This document shows positions 8,534 to 18,123 of a stretch of DNA of 64,000 nucleotides, piece by piece; the first letter of the stretch is position 1, and every line of letters starts with the position of its first letter. Origin of the DNA: CAVRQM01 sp963756975 (GTDB lineage: Bacteria; Pseudomonadota; Alphaproteobacteria; Acetobacterales; Acetobacteraceae); contig CAVWPS010000001.1 in the NCBI GenBank assembly GCA_963756975.1, positions 310,001-374,000 on the forward strand, in the 5' to 3' direction. The notes below the pieces were generated by a model that made no database searches, had not been told where the DNA came from, and was given only the letters and a program-made list of their open reading frames with translations. The position numbers and the translations under genes were made by a program.

Positions 8534-10049
8534 CTAAGCCGCCAGCCGGGCCTCCTGCCCGTCCATCCACGCGGTGAACTGCTCACGCTCGGCGGCGGTC
8601 ATGTGCAGGCCGAGCTTGGTGCGCCGCCACAACACGTCGGCACCCGCGCGCGCCCATTCGTGGTCGCGCATCCAGACCGCCTCGCGCTCGGACAGGCCGG
8701 CCCCGAAATCGCGCCCGAGGTCGGATTTGTGCCGGGCGTCGCCCAGAACCGTCGCGGTCAACGTGCCGTGGGTGCGAACCAGCCGGGCGGCCTCCCGCTC
8801 GGTCAGCCACGGATAGGTCCGGCGCAGATCGAGCGACAGCGCGCCCGCGCCGTCCACCGCCATGTCGCCGCCGGGCAGTGCCGCACCGGCCGTCCACGGC
8901 TTGCCGATTCCGCTCAGCGCCGGCGACAGTTTTAGCAGCGCCGCTTCCGCGAGTTTGCGATAGGTCGTGATCTTGCCGCCGAACACGCTCAGCAACGGTG
9001 CCGAGTTTTCGGGCGCGTCCAGCGTCAGCACGTAATCGCGGGTCGCCGCCTGCGCCTTGCTGGCCCCGTCGTCGTACAGCGGACGCACGCCCGCGTAGGT
9101 CCGGACGATCTCGTCGCGGGTGACGGCGACCTGAAAATAGCCGTTCACCGCGTCGAGCAGGTAGTCGATCTCCGCCTCGTCGATGTCGATGCCGGTCGGG
9201 TCGCCGCTGAACTCCTGGTCGGTGGTGCCGATCAGGGTGAAATCCTGCTCGTACGGAACGGCGAAGCAGATGCGGCCATCGGCGTTCTGGAAGATGTAGG
9301 CGCGGTCGTGCTCGTACAGCTTGCGCACGACGATGTGGCTGCCCTTGACCATGCGCACCTTGGCCGGGGTGTTCTGGCGCAGCACGCCGGTCATGAACGT
9401 GCCCGCCCACGGGCCGGCGCTGTTGACCAGCGCCCTAGCGCGAACCTCGTCGATGGCACCCGATGCCGTGTCGCGCAGCCGGATCGCCCAGACATCGCCC
9501 TGCCGCTCGGCGGAGACGCAGGCGGTGCGGGTCCGCACGTCCGCCCCGCGATCGGCGGCGTCGCGCGCGTTCAGCAGCACGAGGCGGGAATCCTCCACCC
9601 AGCAATCCGAATATTCGAACCCGGTGGTGAATTCCGGCTTCAGCGGCTCGCCGGTGACGTTGTGCCGCAAATCCAGTTTCCGGGTCGGCGGCAACAGCTT
9701 ACGGCCGCCCAGATGGTCGTACATGAACAGGCCGGTCCGCATCAGCCATTGCGGCCGCAGACCCTTTGTGGTGCGGCAGGACGAACCGCAGCGGCCAGAT
9801 GATGTGCGGGGCGGCGCGCATCAGCACCTCGCGCTCCATCAGCGCTTCCCGCACGAGGCGGAATTCGTAGTATTCGAGGTACCGAAGCCCGCCATGGATC
9901 AGCTTGGTCGAGGCGGAGGACGTGGCACCCGCCAGGTCGCCCTGCTCGACGATCAGCGGGCGCAGGCCGCGGCCCGCCGCGTCGCGTCCGATGCCGCACC
10001 CGTTCACGCCGCCGCCGACGATCGCGATATCGTAGACGCCCTCGGTCAT
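8534..10049 (-). pseudogene. glpD: Glycerol-3-phosphate dehydrogenase GlpD, one +1 frameshift
   Basis: The N-terminal ~90 codons from the ATG at 10049 encode the FAD site (IAIVGGGVNGCGIGRDAAGR), TSSASTKLIHGGLRYLEYYE and PLRFVLPHHKG. The remaining ~410 residues (LRPQWLMRTGLFMYDHLGG, then NSAGPWAG, GSHIVV, GTTDQE, GGKITTYRKLAE) lie in another frame. Removing a single base (plus-strand A at 9761; coding strand AAA GGG-T-CTG CGG) restores a 504-residue GlpD of normal length. GlpD is the membrane-associated quinone-linked enzyme oxidising sn-glycerol 3-phosphate to DHAP. All motifs are intact, so a sequence error is as likely as a true mutation. No glpF or glpK lies nearby. Confidence 0.88.
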
Positions 10050-10169
10050 TGCCCCGCTCCCCCGCCCCGGTTCTTGTAACGTGGCGCGGCCGGCGCGGGC
10101 CGGCAACGTCTTGCCGAGTACGTGCAGGAAATTGCCGAGCCGAGCAAAGAAATTCGAAGGGGAACGGAC

Positions 10170-10904
10170 ATGAGTCGGATTGCGATGGTCACGGGGGCGG
10201 GCAGCGGCATCGGGCGGGCGACCGCGCGCGCGTTGCTGGACGCGGGATGGCGGGTCGTCATGGTCGGACGCCGGGCCGACGCGCTGGCCGAGACGGCGAC
10301 AATTCCGGAGGCCGATCCGCAGCCATGCGACGTGACCGACCCCGACGCGGTCGCGGCCCTGTTCGGGCGGGTGCGGGACGCGCACGGGCGGCTCGATCTG
10401 CTGTTCAACAACGCGGGCGGCAACACGCCGTCGACCCCGTTCGGCGACCTCGACTTCGCGCAATGGCGGCACGTGCTGTCGGTCAACCTCGACGGCGCGT
10501 TCCTGATGGCCCACGGCGCCTACCGGGCGATGCGCGACCAGTCGCCGCAGGGCGGGCGGATCATCAACAACGGCTCGATCTCGGCGCACGTGCCCCGCTT
10601 CGGCTCCGCCCCCTATACGGCGAGCAAGCACGCGATCACCGGCCTGACGCGCTCCATCTCGCTCGACGGGCGGGCCCACAACATCGCCTGCGGCCAGATC
10701 GATATCGGCAACGCGGCGAGTGCCATGACCGCGCGAATGGCGCACGGCGTGCCGCAGGCGGACGGCACGCTGGCGGCCGAGCCGACGATGGACGTGGAGC
10801 TGGTCGCCAGGACGGTGCTGCACATGGCGTCGCTGCCGCTGGAGGCGAACGTGCAGTTCATGACCATCATGGCCACCGCGATGCCGTACATTGGCCGGGG
10901 ATAG
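10170..10904 (+). CDS. SDR-family oxidoreductase
   Basis: A 244-residue classical SDR: TGAGSGIG (residues 8-15), cofactor loop VGRRAD, NNAGG near residue 89, serine in NNGSISAH and YTASKHA as catalytic YxxxK. The Arg of GRRAD after beta-2 suggests NADPH preference (inference). The ATG at 10170 has a purine-rich Shine-Dalgarno (GAAGGGGAAC) just upstream. The gene is divergent from glpD and stands alone. The substrate cannot be told from sequence. Confidence 0.87.
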   Translation: MSRIAMVTGAGSGIGRATARALLDAGWRVVMVGRRADALAETATIPEADPQPCDVTDPDAVAALFGRVRDAHGRLDLLFNNAGGNTPSTPFGDLDFAQWRHVLSVNLDGAFLMAHGAYRAMRDQSPQGGRIINNGSISAHVPRFGSAPYTASKHAITGLTRSISLDGRAHNIACGQIDIGNAASAMTARMAHGVPQADGTLAAEPTMDVELVARTVLHMASLPLEANVQFMTIMATAMPYIGRG

Positions 10905-10958
10905 CCGGAATGTCACGCATCGCACACGGATAATAGCGTTGACTATCGCGCTCCCGTC

Positions 10959-11813
10959 GTGGAACCTTCCCTGAAGTGTTCTGGAGTGCGTGCATTGCCG
11001 TTCGACTCAGCCATCCCACAGCCTAGGACGCGTACGCCGTGGACCCGGCCCTCGTTCGCGAGCACGCGGCGAAGCTGGGTTCCGGTGCTCCTGCTGCTCG
11101 CGTGGCAGGCGGCGGCGAGCCTCGGCTGGATCGACCCGAAGCTGATCCCGCCGCCGCTGGCCATTTTGGCGCGCTTCGCCGCGATGATCGCCGACGGGTC
11201 GCTGGCGGGTAACTTCCTGGTATCGCTCGCCCGTGTCGCCGCCGGCCTCGGGATCGCCGTCGTGCTCGGCACGCTCGCGGGGGTCGCGGCGGGGCTGTCG
11301 CGGCTCGGCGAGGACACGCTGGACGCGACGCTGCAGATGGGCCGCACCCTGCCCCACCTGGCGCTGATCCCGCTGCTCATCCTGTGGTTCGGCATCGGCG
11401 AGACGCCCAAAATCGCGCTGGTCGCGTTCGGCGCATTCTTTCCGATCTACCTCAACCTGTTCGCCGGCATCCGCTCGGTCGATCCGAAGCTGGTCGAAGC
11501 GGCGAGCACGCTCGGGCTGTCGCGCACGACGATGATCCGGTCGGTGATCCTGCCCGGCGCGTTGCCTCAGGCGCTGGTCGGATTGCGCTACGCCGTCGGC
11601 GTCGCGTGGCTGAGCCTGGTCGTCGGCGAGCAGATCAACGCGGAAAGCGGGATCGGCTACCTCATGATGAACGCGCGCGACTTCAACCTGACCGACATCA
11701 TCATGGTCGGGCTGCTGGTCTACGCGCTGCTCGGCCTCGGCAGCGACCTGCTGGTGCGCTGGCTGGAGCGAAGCCTGCTGTCGTGGCGCCCGATGGCGCG
11801 GGTCGGCCGCTGA
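10959..11813 (+). CDS. ssuC: Alkanesulfonate ABC transporter permease
   Basis: 284 residues with about six transmembrane segments and the inner-membrane permease signature EAASTLGLSRTTMIRSVILPGA (the ATPase-contact EAA loop). GRTLPHLALIPLLILWFGIGE is typical of the SsuC/TauC/NitT subfamily. The next gene starts inside its stop (TGATG). It opens an ssuC-ssuA-ssuD-ssuB operon. The start is uncertain: GTG at 10959 is taken, but the first ~35 residues are unconserved-looking, so a start further in is possible. A TTGACT at 10939-10944 could be a -35 element, but it lies close to the start. Confidence 0.9.
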   Translation: MEPSLKCSGVRALPFDSAIPQPRTRTPWTRPSFASTRRSWVPVLLLLAWQAAASLGWIDPKLIPPPLAILARFAAMIADGSLAGNFLVSLARVAAGLGIAVVLGTLAGVAAGLSRLGEDTLDATLQMGRTLPHLALIPLLILWFGIGETPKIALVAFGAFFPIYLNLFAGIRSVDPKLVEAASTLGLSRTTMIRSVILPGALPQALVGLRYAVGVAWLSLVVGEQINAESGIGYLMMNARDFNLTDIIMVGLLVYALLGLGSDLLVRWLERSLLSWRPMARVGR

Positions 11814-12736
11814 TGCGCGCACTTCTTCTTCTCGGGGCGGCGTTACTGGCCCCGCTCGCGGTTCATGCGGACGAGCTTCGGGTCGGCGTCCAAAAAGTCG
11901 GCTCGCTGATCGTGCTGCGGCGCGACGGCACGCTGGAGAAGGCGCTGGCGCCGAAGGGCACCACCGTCCGCTTCATCGAGTTCCAGGCCGGGCCGCCGCT
12001 GATGGAGGCGCTGAACGCCGGTGCGATCGACATCGGCTACACCGGCGACAGCCCGCCGGTGTTCGCGCTCGCGGGCGATGTGCCGCTGGTCTACGTCGCC
12101 AGCCAGCCGAACGGCGGCAACAACGAGGGCATCCTGGTCCGCGCCGACTCGGCGTACAAATCGGTGACCGAGCTGGCCGGCAAGCGCGTCGCGATGACCA
12201 AGGGATCGAGCGCGCATTTTCAGGCGTTCAGCGTGCTGAAGGCGGCCGGCATGTCGCTGGCCGACGTGCATCCGACCTACCTGGCACCGGCCGACGGCCG
12301 CGCGGCCCTGGCGTCGAGCCGGGTCGATGCCTGGGCCATCTGGGATCCGTTCCTGGCGTCGGCCGAACAGGACCCGGCGTTCCGGCTGCTGAGCGAGGGC
12401 GTGCCGTCGAACAACTTTCTCATTGCGCGAAAGGACTATGCGGCCGCGCATCCGGACGTGGTCGCGACCGTCGTGAAAGCAGCGAACGACGCGGCGGCGT
12501 GGGGTGAGACGCATAAGCCGGAGCTGGCGCAGCTGATGTCGGACGTGACCGGCGTCGCCCTGCCGGCCGAACAGGTGTCGTCCGCGCGCGGCAGCTACCG
12601 GTGGCTGCCGATGACCGCCGCCGCGATCGCGCAGGAACAGGGCGTCGCCGACGCGTTCACCTCGCTTCATGTCATTCCGGGCCACGTCGACATCCGCGCC
12701 GCGACCTGGACCGCCCCGAAGGAAATCGCACCATGA
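11813..12736 (+). CDS. ssuA: Alkanesulfonate ABC transporter substrate-binding protein
   Basis: 307 residues. A Sec signal peptide (MRALLLLGAALLAPLAVHA) is followed by the NMT1/SsuA-like periplasmic binding fold: LRVGVQKVGSLIVLRRDGTL, GAIDIGYTGDSPPVFA and LAGKRVAMTKGSSAHFQAF, the usual sulfonate-binding-protein landmarks. DAWAIWDPFLASAE lies in the hinge/second lobe. The ATG at 11813 overlaps the ssuC stop and the gene's own stop overlaps the ssuD start (ATGA), so it is translationally coupled on both sides. It delivers aliphatic sulfonates to SsuBC for desulfonation by SsuD. Confidence 0.92.
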   Translation: MRALLLLGAALLAPLAVHADELRVGVQKVGSLIVLRRDGTLEKALAPKGTTVRFIEFQAGPPLMEALNAGAIDIGYTGDSPPVFALAGDVPLVYVASQPNGGNNEGILVRADSAYKSVTELAGKRVAMTKGSSAHFQAFSVLKAAGMSLADVHPTYLAPADGRAALASSRVDAWAIWDPFLASAEQDPAFRLLSEGVPSNNFLIARKDYAAAHPDVVATVVKAANDAAAWGETHKPELAQLMSDVTGVALPAEQVSSARGSYRWLPMTAAAIAQEQGVADAFTSLHVIPGHVDIRAATWTAPKEIAP

Positions 12737-13953
12737 ACGCCGAAACCAAGCCGGTCCCCGGCCCCGTCGAGGGCAGCCGCCGTCCGCTGGATTTTCTGTG
12801 GTTCCTGCCGACCAGCGGCGACGGCCGGTATCTCGGCTCGACCATCGGCCAGCGTCCGGCCAACAACCGCTATCTGCGCGAGATCGCCCAGGCGTGCGAC
12901 CGGCTCGGCTATCACGGCGTGCTGCTGCCGACCGGGACCGGGTGCGAGGACGCCTGGATGACCGCCGCCTCGATCGTGACCCACACCGAGCAACTGCGGT
13001 TCCTGGTGGCGCTTCGCCCCGGCCAGACGATGCCGGGCGAAGCGGCGCGGCAGGCGGCGGCGTTCGACCGCCTGTCGAATGGGCGGCTGCTGCTGAACGT
13101 GGTCGCGGGCGGGAACCCGAAGGACCTGGCCGCCGACGGCATCTTCCTGGACCACGACACGCGCTACGCCCACACGGCCGAGTTTCTAAAGATCTGGCGC
13201 GGGCTGATGGCCGGCGAGACGGTCAATTTCAAGGGCGACCATTTGCGGGTCGAGGGTGGGAAACTGCTGTTCCCATCGCTGCAACGCCCGTATCCGCCAC
13301 TGTATTTCGGCGGCAGCTCGGCCCCCGCGATCGATGTCGCGGCCGAGCAGTGCGACGTCTACCTGACCTGGGGCGAACCGCCGGCGGCCGTCGCCGAGAA
13401 GATCGCGCAGGTCCGCGCGCGGCTGCCGGAGGGGCGCACGATCCGCTTCGGCATCCGGCTGCACCTGATCGTCCGCGAGACCGACGAGATGGCGTGGGCG
13501 GCGGCGGAGGATCTGATCTCCCACCTCTCCGACGACGTGATCGCCCACGCGCAGGCGCGGCTGGCCGCCGAGAGCGACAGCGAGGGGCAGCGGCGGATGC
13601 GCGAGCTGCACGGCGGCAACCGCGACAAGCTGGAGGTCAGCCCGAACCTCTGGGCCGGCGTCGGCCTGGTGCGCGGCGGTGCCGGCACGGCGCTGGTCGG
13701 CTCGCCGGAGACGGTGGCGGCACGGATCGAGGAATACCGCGCCCTCGGCATCGATACGCTGATCGCGTCCGGCTACCCGCACCTCGAGGAGGCGTACCGG
13801 GTCAGCGAGCTGCTGTTCCCGCTGCTCGATCGCAGCGGTGCCCCGGCCGAGACCGGGATCGTCGCCCCGGCCGGGTACTATGGCGGCGGCGGCGCGCTAT
13901 CGGCCCCGAATTACGAGGTCGCCAAGGTCGAGCGGAAGCTTTGGGCCCGGTAG
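12733..13953 (+). CDS. ssuD: FMNH2-dependent alkanesulfonate monooxygenase
   Basis: A 406-residue bacterial-luciferase-like monooxygenase. Landmarks are FLWFLPTSGDGRYLG, the early Cys/Asp region GTGCEDAWMTAASI, RPGQTMPGEAARQAAAFDRL and NVVAGGNPKDLAADG, all characteristic of SsuD. It releases sulfite from C-sulfonates using reduced FMN and oxygen. No ssuE-type flavin reductase gene is next to it, so reduced flavin must come from elsewhere. The extended C-terminus (AGYYGGGGALSAPNYEVAK) is usual for SsuD homologues outside Enterobacteria. Confidence 0.93.
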   Translation: MNAETKPVPGPVEGSRRPLDFLWFLPTSGDGRYLGSTIGQRPANNRYLREIAQACDRLGYHGVLLPTGTGCEDAWMTAASIVTHTEQLRFLVALRPGQTMPGEAARQAAAFDRLSNGRLLLNVVAGGNPKDLAADGIFLDHDTRYAHTAEFLKIWRGLMAGETVNFKGDHLRVEGGKLLFPSLQRPYPPLYFGGSSAPAIDVAAEQCDVYLTWGEPPAAVAEKIAQVRARLPEGRTIRFGIRLHLIVRETDEMAWAAAEDLISHLSDDVIAHAQARLAAESDSEGQRRMRELHGGNRDKLEVSPNLWAGVGLVRGGAGTALVGSPETVAARIEEYRALGIDTLIASGYPHLEEAYRVSELLFPLLDRSGAPAETGIVAPAGYYGGGGALSAPNYEVAKVERKLWAR

Positions 13954-14657
13954 ACGGAGTAGCCATCGCCGGCCTGGGCCAGTGGTTCGGCGATGCGGCC
14001 CCGGTGCTGGACGGGCTCGATCTGGCGCTGGAACCGGGCGCGTTCGTGGCCCTGCTGGGGCGCAGCGGGTCGGGCAAGAGCACCTTGCTTCGTATCCTCG
14101 CGGGCCTGGACCAGCCGCGCGCCGGGACGGTGCGGGTGCCGGCGCGCCGGGCCGTGGTGTTTCAGGAGCCGCGTCTGCTGCCGTGGCAGCGCGTGTGGCG
14201 CAACGTGGTGCTCGGCCTCGACGTGCCGGAGCCGCGCAGCGTGGCGGTGGCGGCGTTGGCCGAAGTCGAACTGGACCACCGGGCCGATGCGTGGCCGCTG
14301 ACGCTGAGCGGCGGCGAGGCGCAGCGGGCGGCGCTGGCCCGCGCCCTGGTGCGCGAGCCGGCGTTGCTGCTGCTCGACGAGCCGTTCGCGGCGCTCGACG
14401 CGCTGACCCGGATGCGGATGCAGGCTCTGGTGCGGACGCTGTGGGCGCGCCACCGGCCGGCGACGCTGCTGGTCACGCACGACGTGGATGAGGCGCTGCT
14501 ACTGGCCGACGAGGCGCTGGTGCTGGAACACGGCCGCATCGCGCTGCGGCTCGCGGTCGACATGCCGCACCCGCGCCGGCGCGATCACCCGCGGTTCGCG
14601 GGACTGCGGACGGCGTTGCTGGAGGCGCTCGGGGTCGGGGCCGCCGAGGCGGCCTGA
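13941..14657 (+). CDS. ssuB: Alkanesulfonate ABC transporter ATP-binding protein
   Basis: 238 residues with Walker A GRSGSGKST, Q-loop VFQEPRLLPW, signature LSGGEAQRAALARAL, Walker B LLLLDEPFAALDA and the switch histidine in VTHDVDEA. The QEPRLLPW form of the Q-loop is typical of SsuB/TauB/NitT ATPases. No ATG or GTG is well placed; the TTG at 13941, overlapping the ssuD end by 13 bases, is the best start. It completes the sulfonate importer with SsuA and SsuC and closes the operon. Confidence 0.9.
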   Translation: MGPVDGVAIAGLGQWFGDAAPVLDGLDLALEPGAFVALLGRSGSGKSTLLRILAGLDQPRAGTVRVPARRAVVFQEPRLLPWQRVWRNVVLGLDVPEPRSVAVAALAEVELDHRADAWPLTLSGGEAQRAALARALVREPALLLLDEPFAALDALTRMRMQALVRTLWARHRPATLLVTHDVDEALLLADEALVLEHGRIALRLAVDMPHPRRRDHPRFAGLRTALLEALGVGAAEAA

Positions 14658-14669
14658 AAAGGCGAGACG

Positions 14670-15005
14670 CTACCCGAGTTCGGCTTCCACGGCGGATGCG
14701 AGGTCGCGCATCTGGAACGGCTTGCGCAGGAACCGGTCGTGGACCTGCTGCGGGAGGAAGTAGCCCGACGTCACGATGATCTTGACCCCGGCGTATTCGC
14801 GGCGGACATGTTCGGCGAGTTCGAGGCCGGACATTCCCGGCATTCGCACGTCGGTGATCATCAGCCCGATATTGTGGCCCCCGGCCAGCATCGGCAAAGC
14901 CTCCTCCCCGCTCGCGGCCTGGACGACGCCGTAGCCGAAATGTTCGAGCGTCTCGGCCAAGACTTCGCGGACGTCCTCGTCGTCATCGACCACAAGTATG
15001 CTCAC
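14670..15005 (-). CDS. Stand-alone receiver (CheY-like) protein
   Basis: A single receiver domain of ~111 residues with nothing attached. The acidic pocket is VVDDDEDVRE, the phospho-acceptor Asp is in ITDVRMPGMSGLEL, TSGY replaces the usual T/S-A, and the conserved Lys is in LRKPFQM. The GTG at 15005 directly before SILVVDDD fits the family; an in-frame ATG 25 codons upstream (15080) would add an unrelated-looking leader. It is convergent with the ssu operon and divergent from dedA, with no kinase nearby. It may be a phosphorelay intermediate or the detached receiver of a hybrid kinase. Confidence 0.85.
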   Translation of the reverse strand: MSILVVDDDEDVREVLAETLEHFGYGVVQAASGEEALPMLAGGHNIGLMITDVRMPGMSGLELAEHVRREYAGVKIIVTSGYFLPQQVHDRFLRKPFQMRDLASAVEAELG

Positions 15006-15305
15006 GGGGGGCTCTCTCAAATTCTGGAATTTCCGGCCGGGGGCCGCGTCTTCCGAGGGTTGGATCGTTGCGGGGGCCATTTCCGGGGCTTTTAGACACC
15101 GGGACGCCGTAGCCTGCCACGCACGTTACCGTCAGGTCATCCGCCGGCCACCCGCCACCGCGCATTTGCGCTTGCCCGCCCCTTGCGGATGCCGGTCCGG
15201 CGCGGCCTATAGCCGTCCCGTGTGCCGCAATGACGCCATCGTCCCGCTCGTGACCGACTCCGGAGCCGTTTCCGGCCCCGTCCGATTCGCGGCGGCCGCG
15301 CGCTG

Positions 15306-15875
15306 ATGGGCGACCAGTTCGTCAGCCTGCTGACCGCGCATAGCGGGCTGGTCCAGGTCGTCATCATCATCCTCGCGACGTTCGTGCTCGAGGATGCCGC
15401 GACCGTGCTGGCCGCGATGCAGGCGGCGGCCGGCGCGCTGTCGGTCGAATTGGCGATGCTGTCGCTGTACGCCGGGATCGTGCTCGGCGACCTGGGATTG
15501 TACGGTTTGGGGGCCGGTTCGGTGCGAATCCACTGGATCGCCCGGCTGGTGCCGCCGTCGCGGATGCGGCAGGGACGCGACTGGCTCGACGGGCGGGTGT
15601 TCCGGGTGGTGTTCATCAGCCGGTTCATCCCCGGAATGCGCCTGCCCACCTACACGGCGTGCGGGTTCCTGCACGCCGGCTTCGCCCGGTTCGCCATGGC
15701 CGCGATCGTCGCGACCCTGATCTGGACGTCGCTGCTGTTCGGACTGTCTTACAAAGTGGGGGCCGTGCTGATGACCTACCTGGGCGCTTGGCGATGGGTG
15801 GGGGCACTCGGGCTGGTGGCGGTCATCGTCCTGGCCGGCCGGACCGTGATGCGCCTGCAGGGTGCGCGCCAATGA
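15306..15875 (+). CDS. DedA-family (VTT domain) membrane protein
   Basis: 189 residues with ~5 hydrophobic segments and the DedA/SNARE-associated landmarks: early acidic FVLEDAATVLAAMQ, YAGIVLGDLGLYGLG and the conserved FISRFIPGMRLPTYTACGF (the R-x-x-P-x-x-R core). DedA proteins act in undecaprenyl-phosphate or phospholipid flipping and membrane homeostasis. The stop overlaps the ATG of the next gene (ATGA), so it is coupled with an ATP-grasp protein. The preceding 15081-15305 gap holds no gene; TATAGC near 15207 could be a -10 element. Confidence 0.87.
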   Translation: MGDQFVSLLTAHSGLVQVVIIILATFVLEDAATVLAAMQAAAGALSVELAMLSLYAGIVLGDLGLYGLGAGSVRIHWIARLVPPSRMRQGRDWLDGRVFRVVFISRFIPGMRLPTYTACGFLHAGFARFAMAAIVATLIWTSLLFGLSYKVGAVLMTYLGAWRWVGALGLVAVIVLAGRTVMRLQGARQ

Positions 15876-16954
15876 AAGCCGTCGCGATCGACGTCGCCGC
15901 CGCCCCGGCCGAGGAGCGGCTGCTCAGCCCGTTCGAGTTCTGGCCCGGCTGGCTGTTCTACGCCCCGGTGATCGTGCAGTGGCTGGCACTCGGCGCATGG
16001 CACCGCGACCTCAGCCTGCCCACGGCGGCGAACCCGAAGATCGAGACGGGCGGCTTGTGCGGCGAGCGGAAATCGGAGTTGCTCGATCAGATTTCCGGGC
16101 CCGAACGCGACTTCGTGGCACCCTACATCCTTGTCCCCGCGAGCGCCGGCGCGCCGGACGTGATCGCCGCCATGACGGCGGCGGACCTCGATTTCCCGGT
16201 CGTGCTGAAGCCGGACATCGGCTGCAACGGGACCGGCGTGCGGCTGCTGACCGGGCCCGCCGACCTCGCGACGGCACTGCCGCTGTATCCGCGGCATGTG
16301 AACCTCGTCATCCAGCGCTACGTCGCCTGGGAGGGCGAGGCCGGGCTGTTCTATATCCGCCATCCCGATGAGGCCGCCGGCCGGCTCACCTCGGTGACCC
16401 TGAAACACGCGCCGGTCGTGGTCGGCGACGGGCGCGCCACGCTGCGCGAGCTGGTCCTCGCCGATCCGCGCGCCGCCCTGGTGCCGCATCTGTATCTTCC
16501 CCGGCTCGCGGGAAAACTCGACTCCGTGCCGCCGCCGGGTGAGCGGGTGCGGCTCGTGCTGACCGGCAATCACTGCAAGGGCTCGGTGTTCCGCGACGGC
16601 TGCGAGCACATCACGCCCGAGTTGACGGCACAGGTCGACCGGATCGCGCGCGCGGTGCCGGAATTCCATTTCGGCCGGCTCGACGTGCGATACCGGTCAT
16701 TGTCGGCGCTGCGGCGGGGCGAGGATTTCAGGATCATCGAGATCAACGGCGCCGGGTCGGAGGCGACCCATATCTGGGACGCGCGGACCACCCTTCGCCG
16801 GGCGATGGCCGACCAGTTGCGGCACTACGCCGAGGCATGGCGGATCGGTGCCGCCAACCGGGCGCGCGGGTTCCAATCGAGTGGATTGCTCCCAATGTAT
16901 CGCGCCTGGCGGCTGCAACGCCGGCTGATGGCCTCTTATCCTGTCAACGACTGA
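15872..16954 (+). CDS. ATP-grasp domain protein coupled to DedA
   Basis: A 360-residue soluble protein. The ATP-grasp signs are FPVVLKPDIGCNGTGVRLL (the P-loop-like lysine/glycine strand), VIQRYVAWEGEAGLFYIR and the metal-binding end FRIIEINGAGSEATHIWD. The family resembles D-alanine-D-alanine-ligase-like carboxylate-amine ligases of unknown substrate. The N-terminus (FEFWPGWLFYAPVIVQWLAL) is conserved-looking and possibly membrane-associated. Translational coupling with the upstream DedA protein suggests a shared role in envelope lipid or cell-wall chemistry (inference). Confidence 0.75.
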   Translation: MKAVAIDVAAAPAEERLLSPFEFWPGWLFYAPVIVQWLALGAWHRDLSLPTAANPKIETGGLCGERKSELLDQISGPERDFVAPYILVPASAGAPDVIAAMTAADLDFPVVLKPDIGCNGTGVRLLTGPADLATALPLYPRHVNLVIQRYVAWEGEAGLFYIRHPDEAAGRLTSVTLKHAPVVVGDGRATLRELVLADPRAALVPHLYLPRLAGKLDSVPPPGERVRLVLTGNHCKGSVFRDGCEHITPELTAQVDRIARAVPEFHFGRLDVRYRSLSALRRGEDFRIIEINGAGSEATHIWDARTTLRRAMADQLRHYAEAWRIGAANRARGFQSSGLLPMYRAWRLQRRLMASYPVND

Positions 16955-16969
16955 CGGAACTCACACACG

Positions 16970-18070
16970 ATGACCCCCGATCTGTTCTCGCCCATCCGCA
17001 TGGGCGATCTCGACCTCCCGAACCGCGTCGTCATGGCGCCCCTCACCCGCAGCCGCGCCAAGAACGGCGGCGTGCAGACGGCGATGAACGCCGAGTATTA
17101 CCGCCAGCGCGCCACCGCCGGCCTGATCGTGGCCGAGGCGACCCAGATCAGCCAGCAGGGCCAGGGCTACGCCTGGACGCCGGGCATCTACACCCCGGAG
17201 CAGGTCGAGGGCTGGCGCGGCGTCACCTCCGCCGTGCATGAGGCGGGCGGGCGGATCGTGCTGCAGCTTTGGCATGTCGGGCGGATCAGCCACCCGTCGC
17301 TGCAAAAAGACGGCGCGTTGCCGGTCGCCCCGTCGGCGATCAAGCCGCCGAGCGGCCAAGCGTTCACCGAGACCGGGTTCCAGGATTTCGTGACGCCCCG
17401 CGCGCTGCGCACCGACGAGATGGCGGGCATCGTCGCCGACTACGCGGCCGCCACCCGCAACGCGCTCGCGGCCGGCTTCGACGGCGTCGAGATCCACGCG
17501 GCGAACGGGTATCTCATCAACCAGTTCCTGTGCAGCGGCACCAACCTGCGCACCGACCGCTACGGCGGCACGCTGGAGAACCGGGTCCGCCTGCTCGATG
17601 AAGTGTGCGCCGCCGTGGTCGAGGCCGCCGGCGGCTCGTCGCGCGTCGGCATTCGCCTCAGCCCGCTCAGCCCGGCCAACGGCGTGTCCGACGCGAACCC
17701 GGCGGAGACGTTCGTCCGCGCGGTCGAGATCATCGAGAAGCACAAGCTGGTCTATATGCACTGCATCGAAGGCGCGACCCAGGGCCCGCGCGAGGTCGAG
17801 GGCGGGTTCGACCTGCAAATCCTGCGGCGCATGTTCAGTGGGCTGTACATGGCCAACAACGGCTACGACGACGCGCTGGCCGAGAGCGCCGTTCGCGACG
17901 GCCATGCCGACCTGATCGCGTTCGGCCGCCCGTTCATCGCCAACCCGGACCTGGTCGAGCGCCTGCGGACCGGCGCGCCGCTGAACCCCGACGACCGCGC
18001 GACGTGGTACGGCGGCGACGCGCACGGCTACACCGATTACCCGACCCTGGCGGCGAGGAAAGCCGCCTAA
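16970..18070 (+). CDS. nemA: Old yellow enzyme family alkene reductase
   Basis: A 366-residue FMN-dependent ene-reductase. Landmarks are LFSPIRMGDLDLPNRVVMAP (FMN-binding start), LQLWHVGRISHP, HAANGYLINQFL (the substrate/flavin His-Asn pair), NLRTDRYGGTLENR and GRPFIANPDLVERL. It reduces electron-poor alkenes, maleimides or nitrate esters with NAD(P)H. Sequence style matches the NemA/XenB class. It stands 15 bases after the ATP-grasp gene and may share its transcript. Confidence 0.92.
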   Translation: MTPDLFSPIRMGDLDLPNRVVMAPLTRSRAKNGGVQTAMNAEYYRQRATAGLIVAEATQISQQGQGYAWTPGIYTPEQVEGWRGVTSAVHEAGGRIVLQLWHVGRISHPSLQKDGALPVAPSAIKPPSGQAFTETGFQDFVTPRALRTDEMAGIVADYAAATRNALAAGFDGVEIHAANGYLINQFLCSGTNLRTDRYGGTLENRVRLLDEVCAAVVEAAGGSSRVGIRLSPLSPANGVSDANPAETFVRAVEIIEKHKLVYMHCIEGATQGPREVEGGFDLQILRRMFSGLYMANNGYDDALAESAVRDGHADLIAFGRPFIANPDLVERLRTGAPLNPDDRATWYGGDAHGYTDYPTLAARKAA

Positions 18071-18123
18071 TTCATCCGGCGGAGCTTGACCGGCGCGGGG
18101 TTCGCACGGTTTAGCTCCGCCCC

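Noticed and set aside
9761..9761. Programmed +1 frameshift in glpD
   Set aside because: No known slippery sequence or downstream stop context is present, and GlpD is not known to use recoding; sequence error or mutation is simpler.
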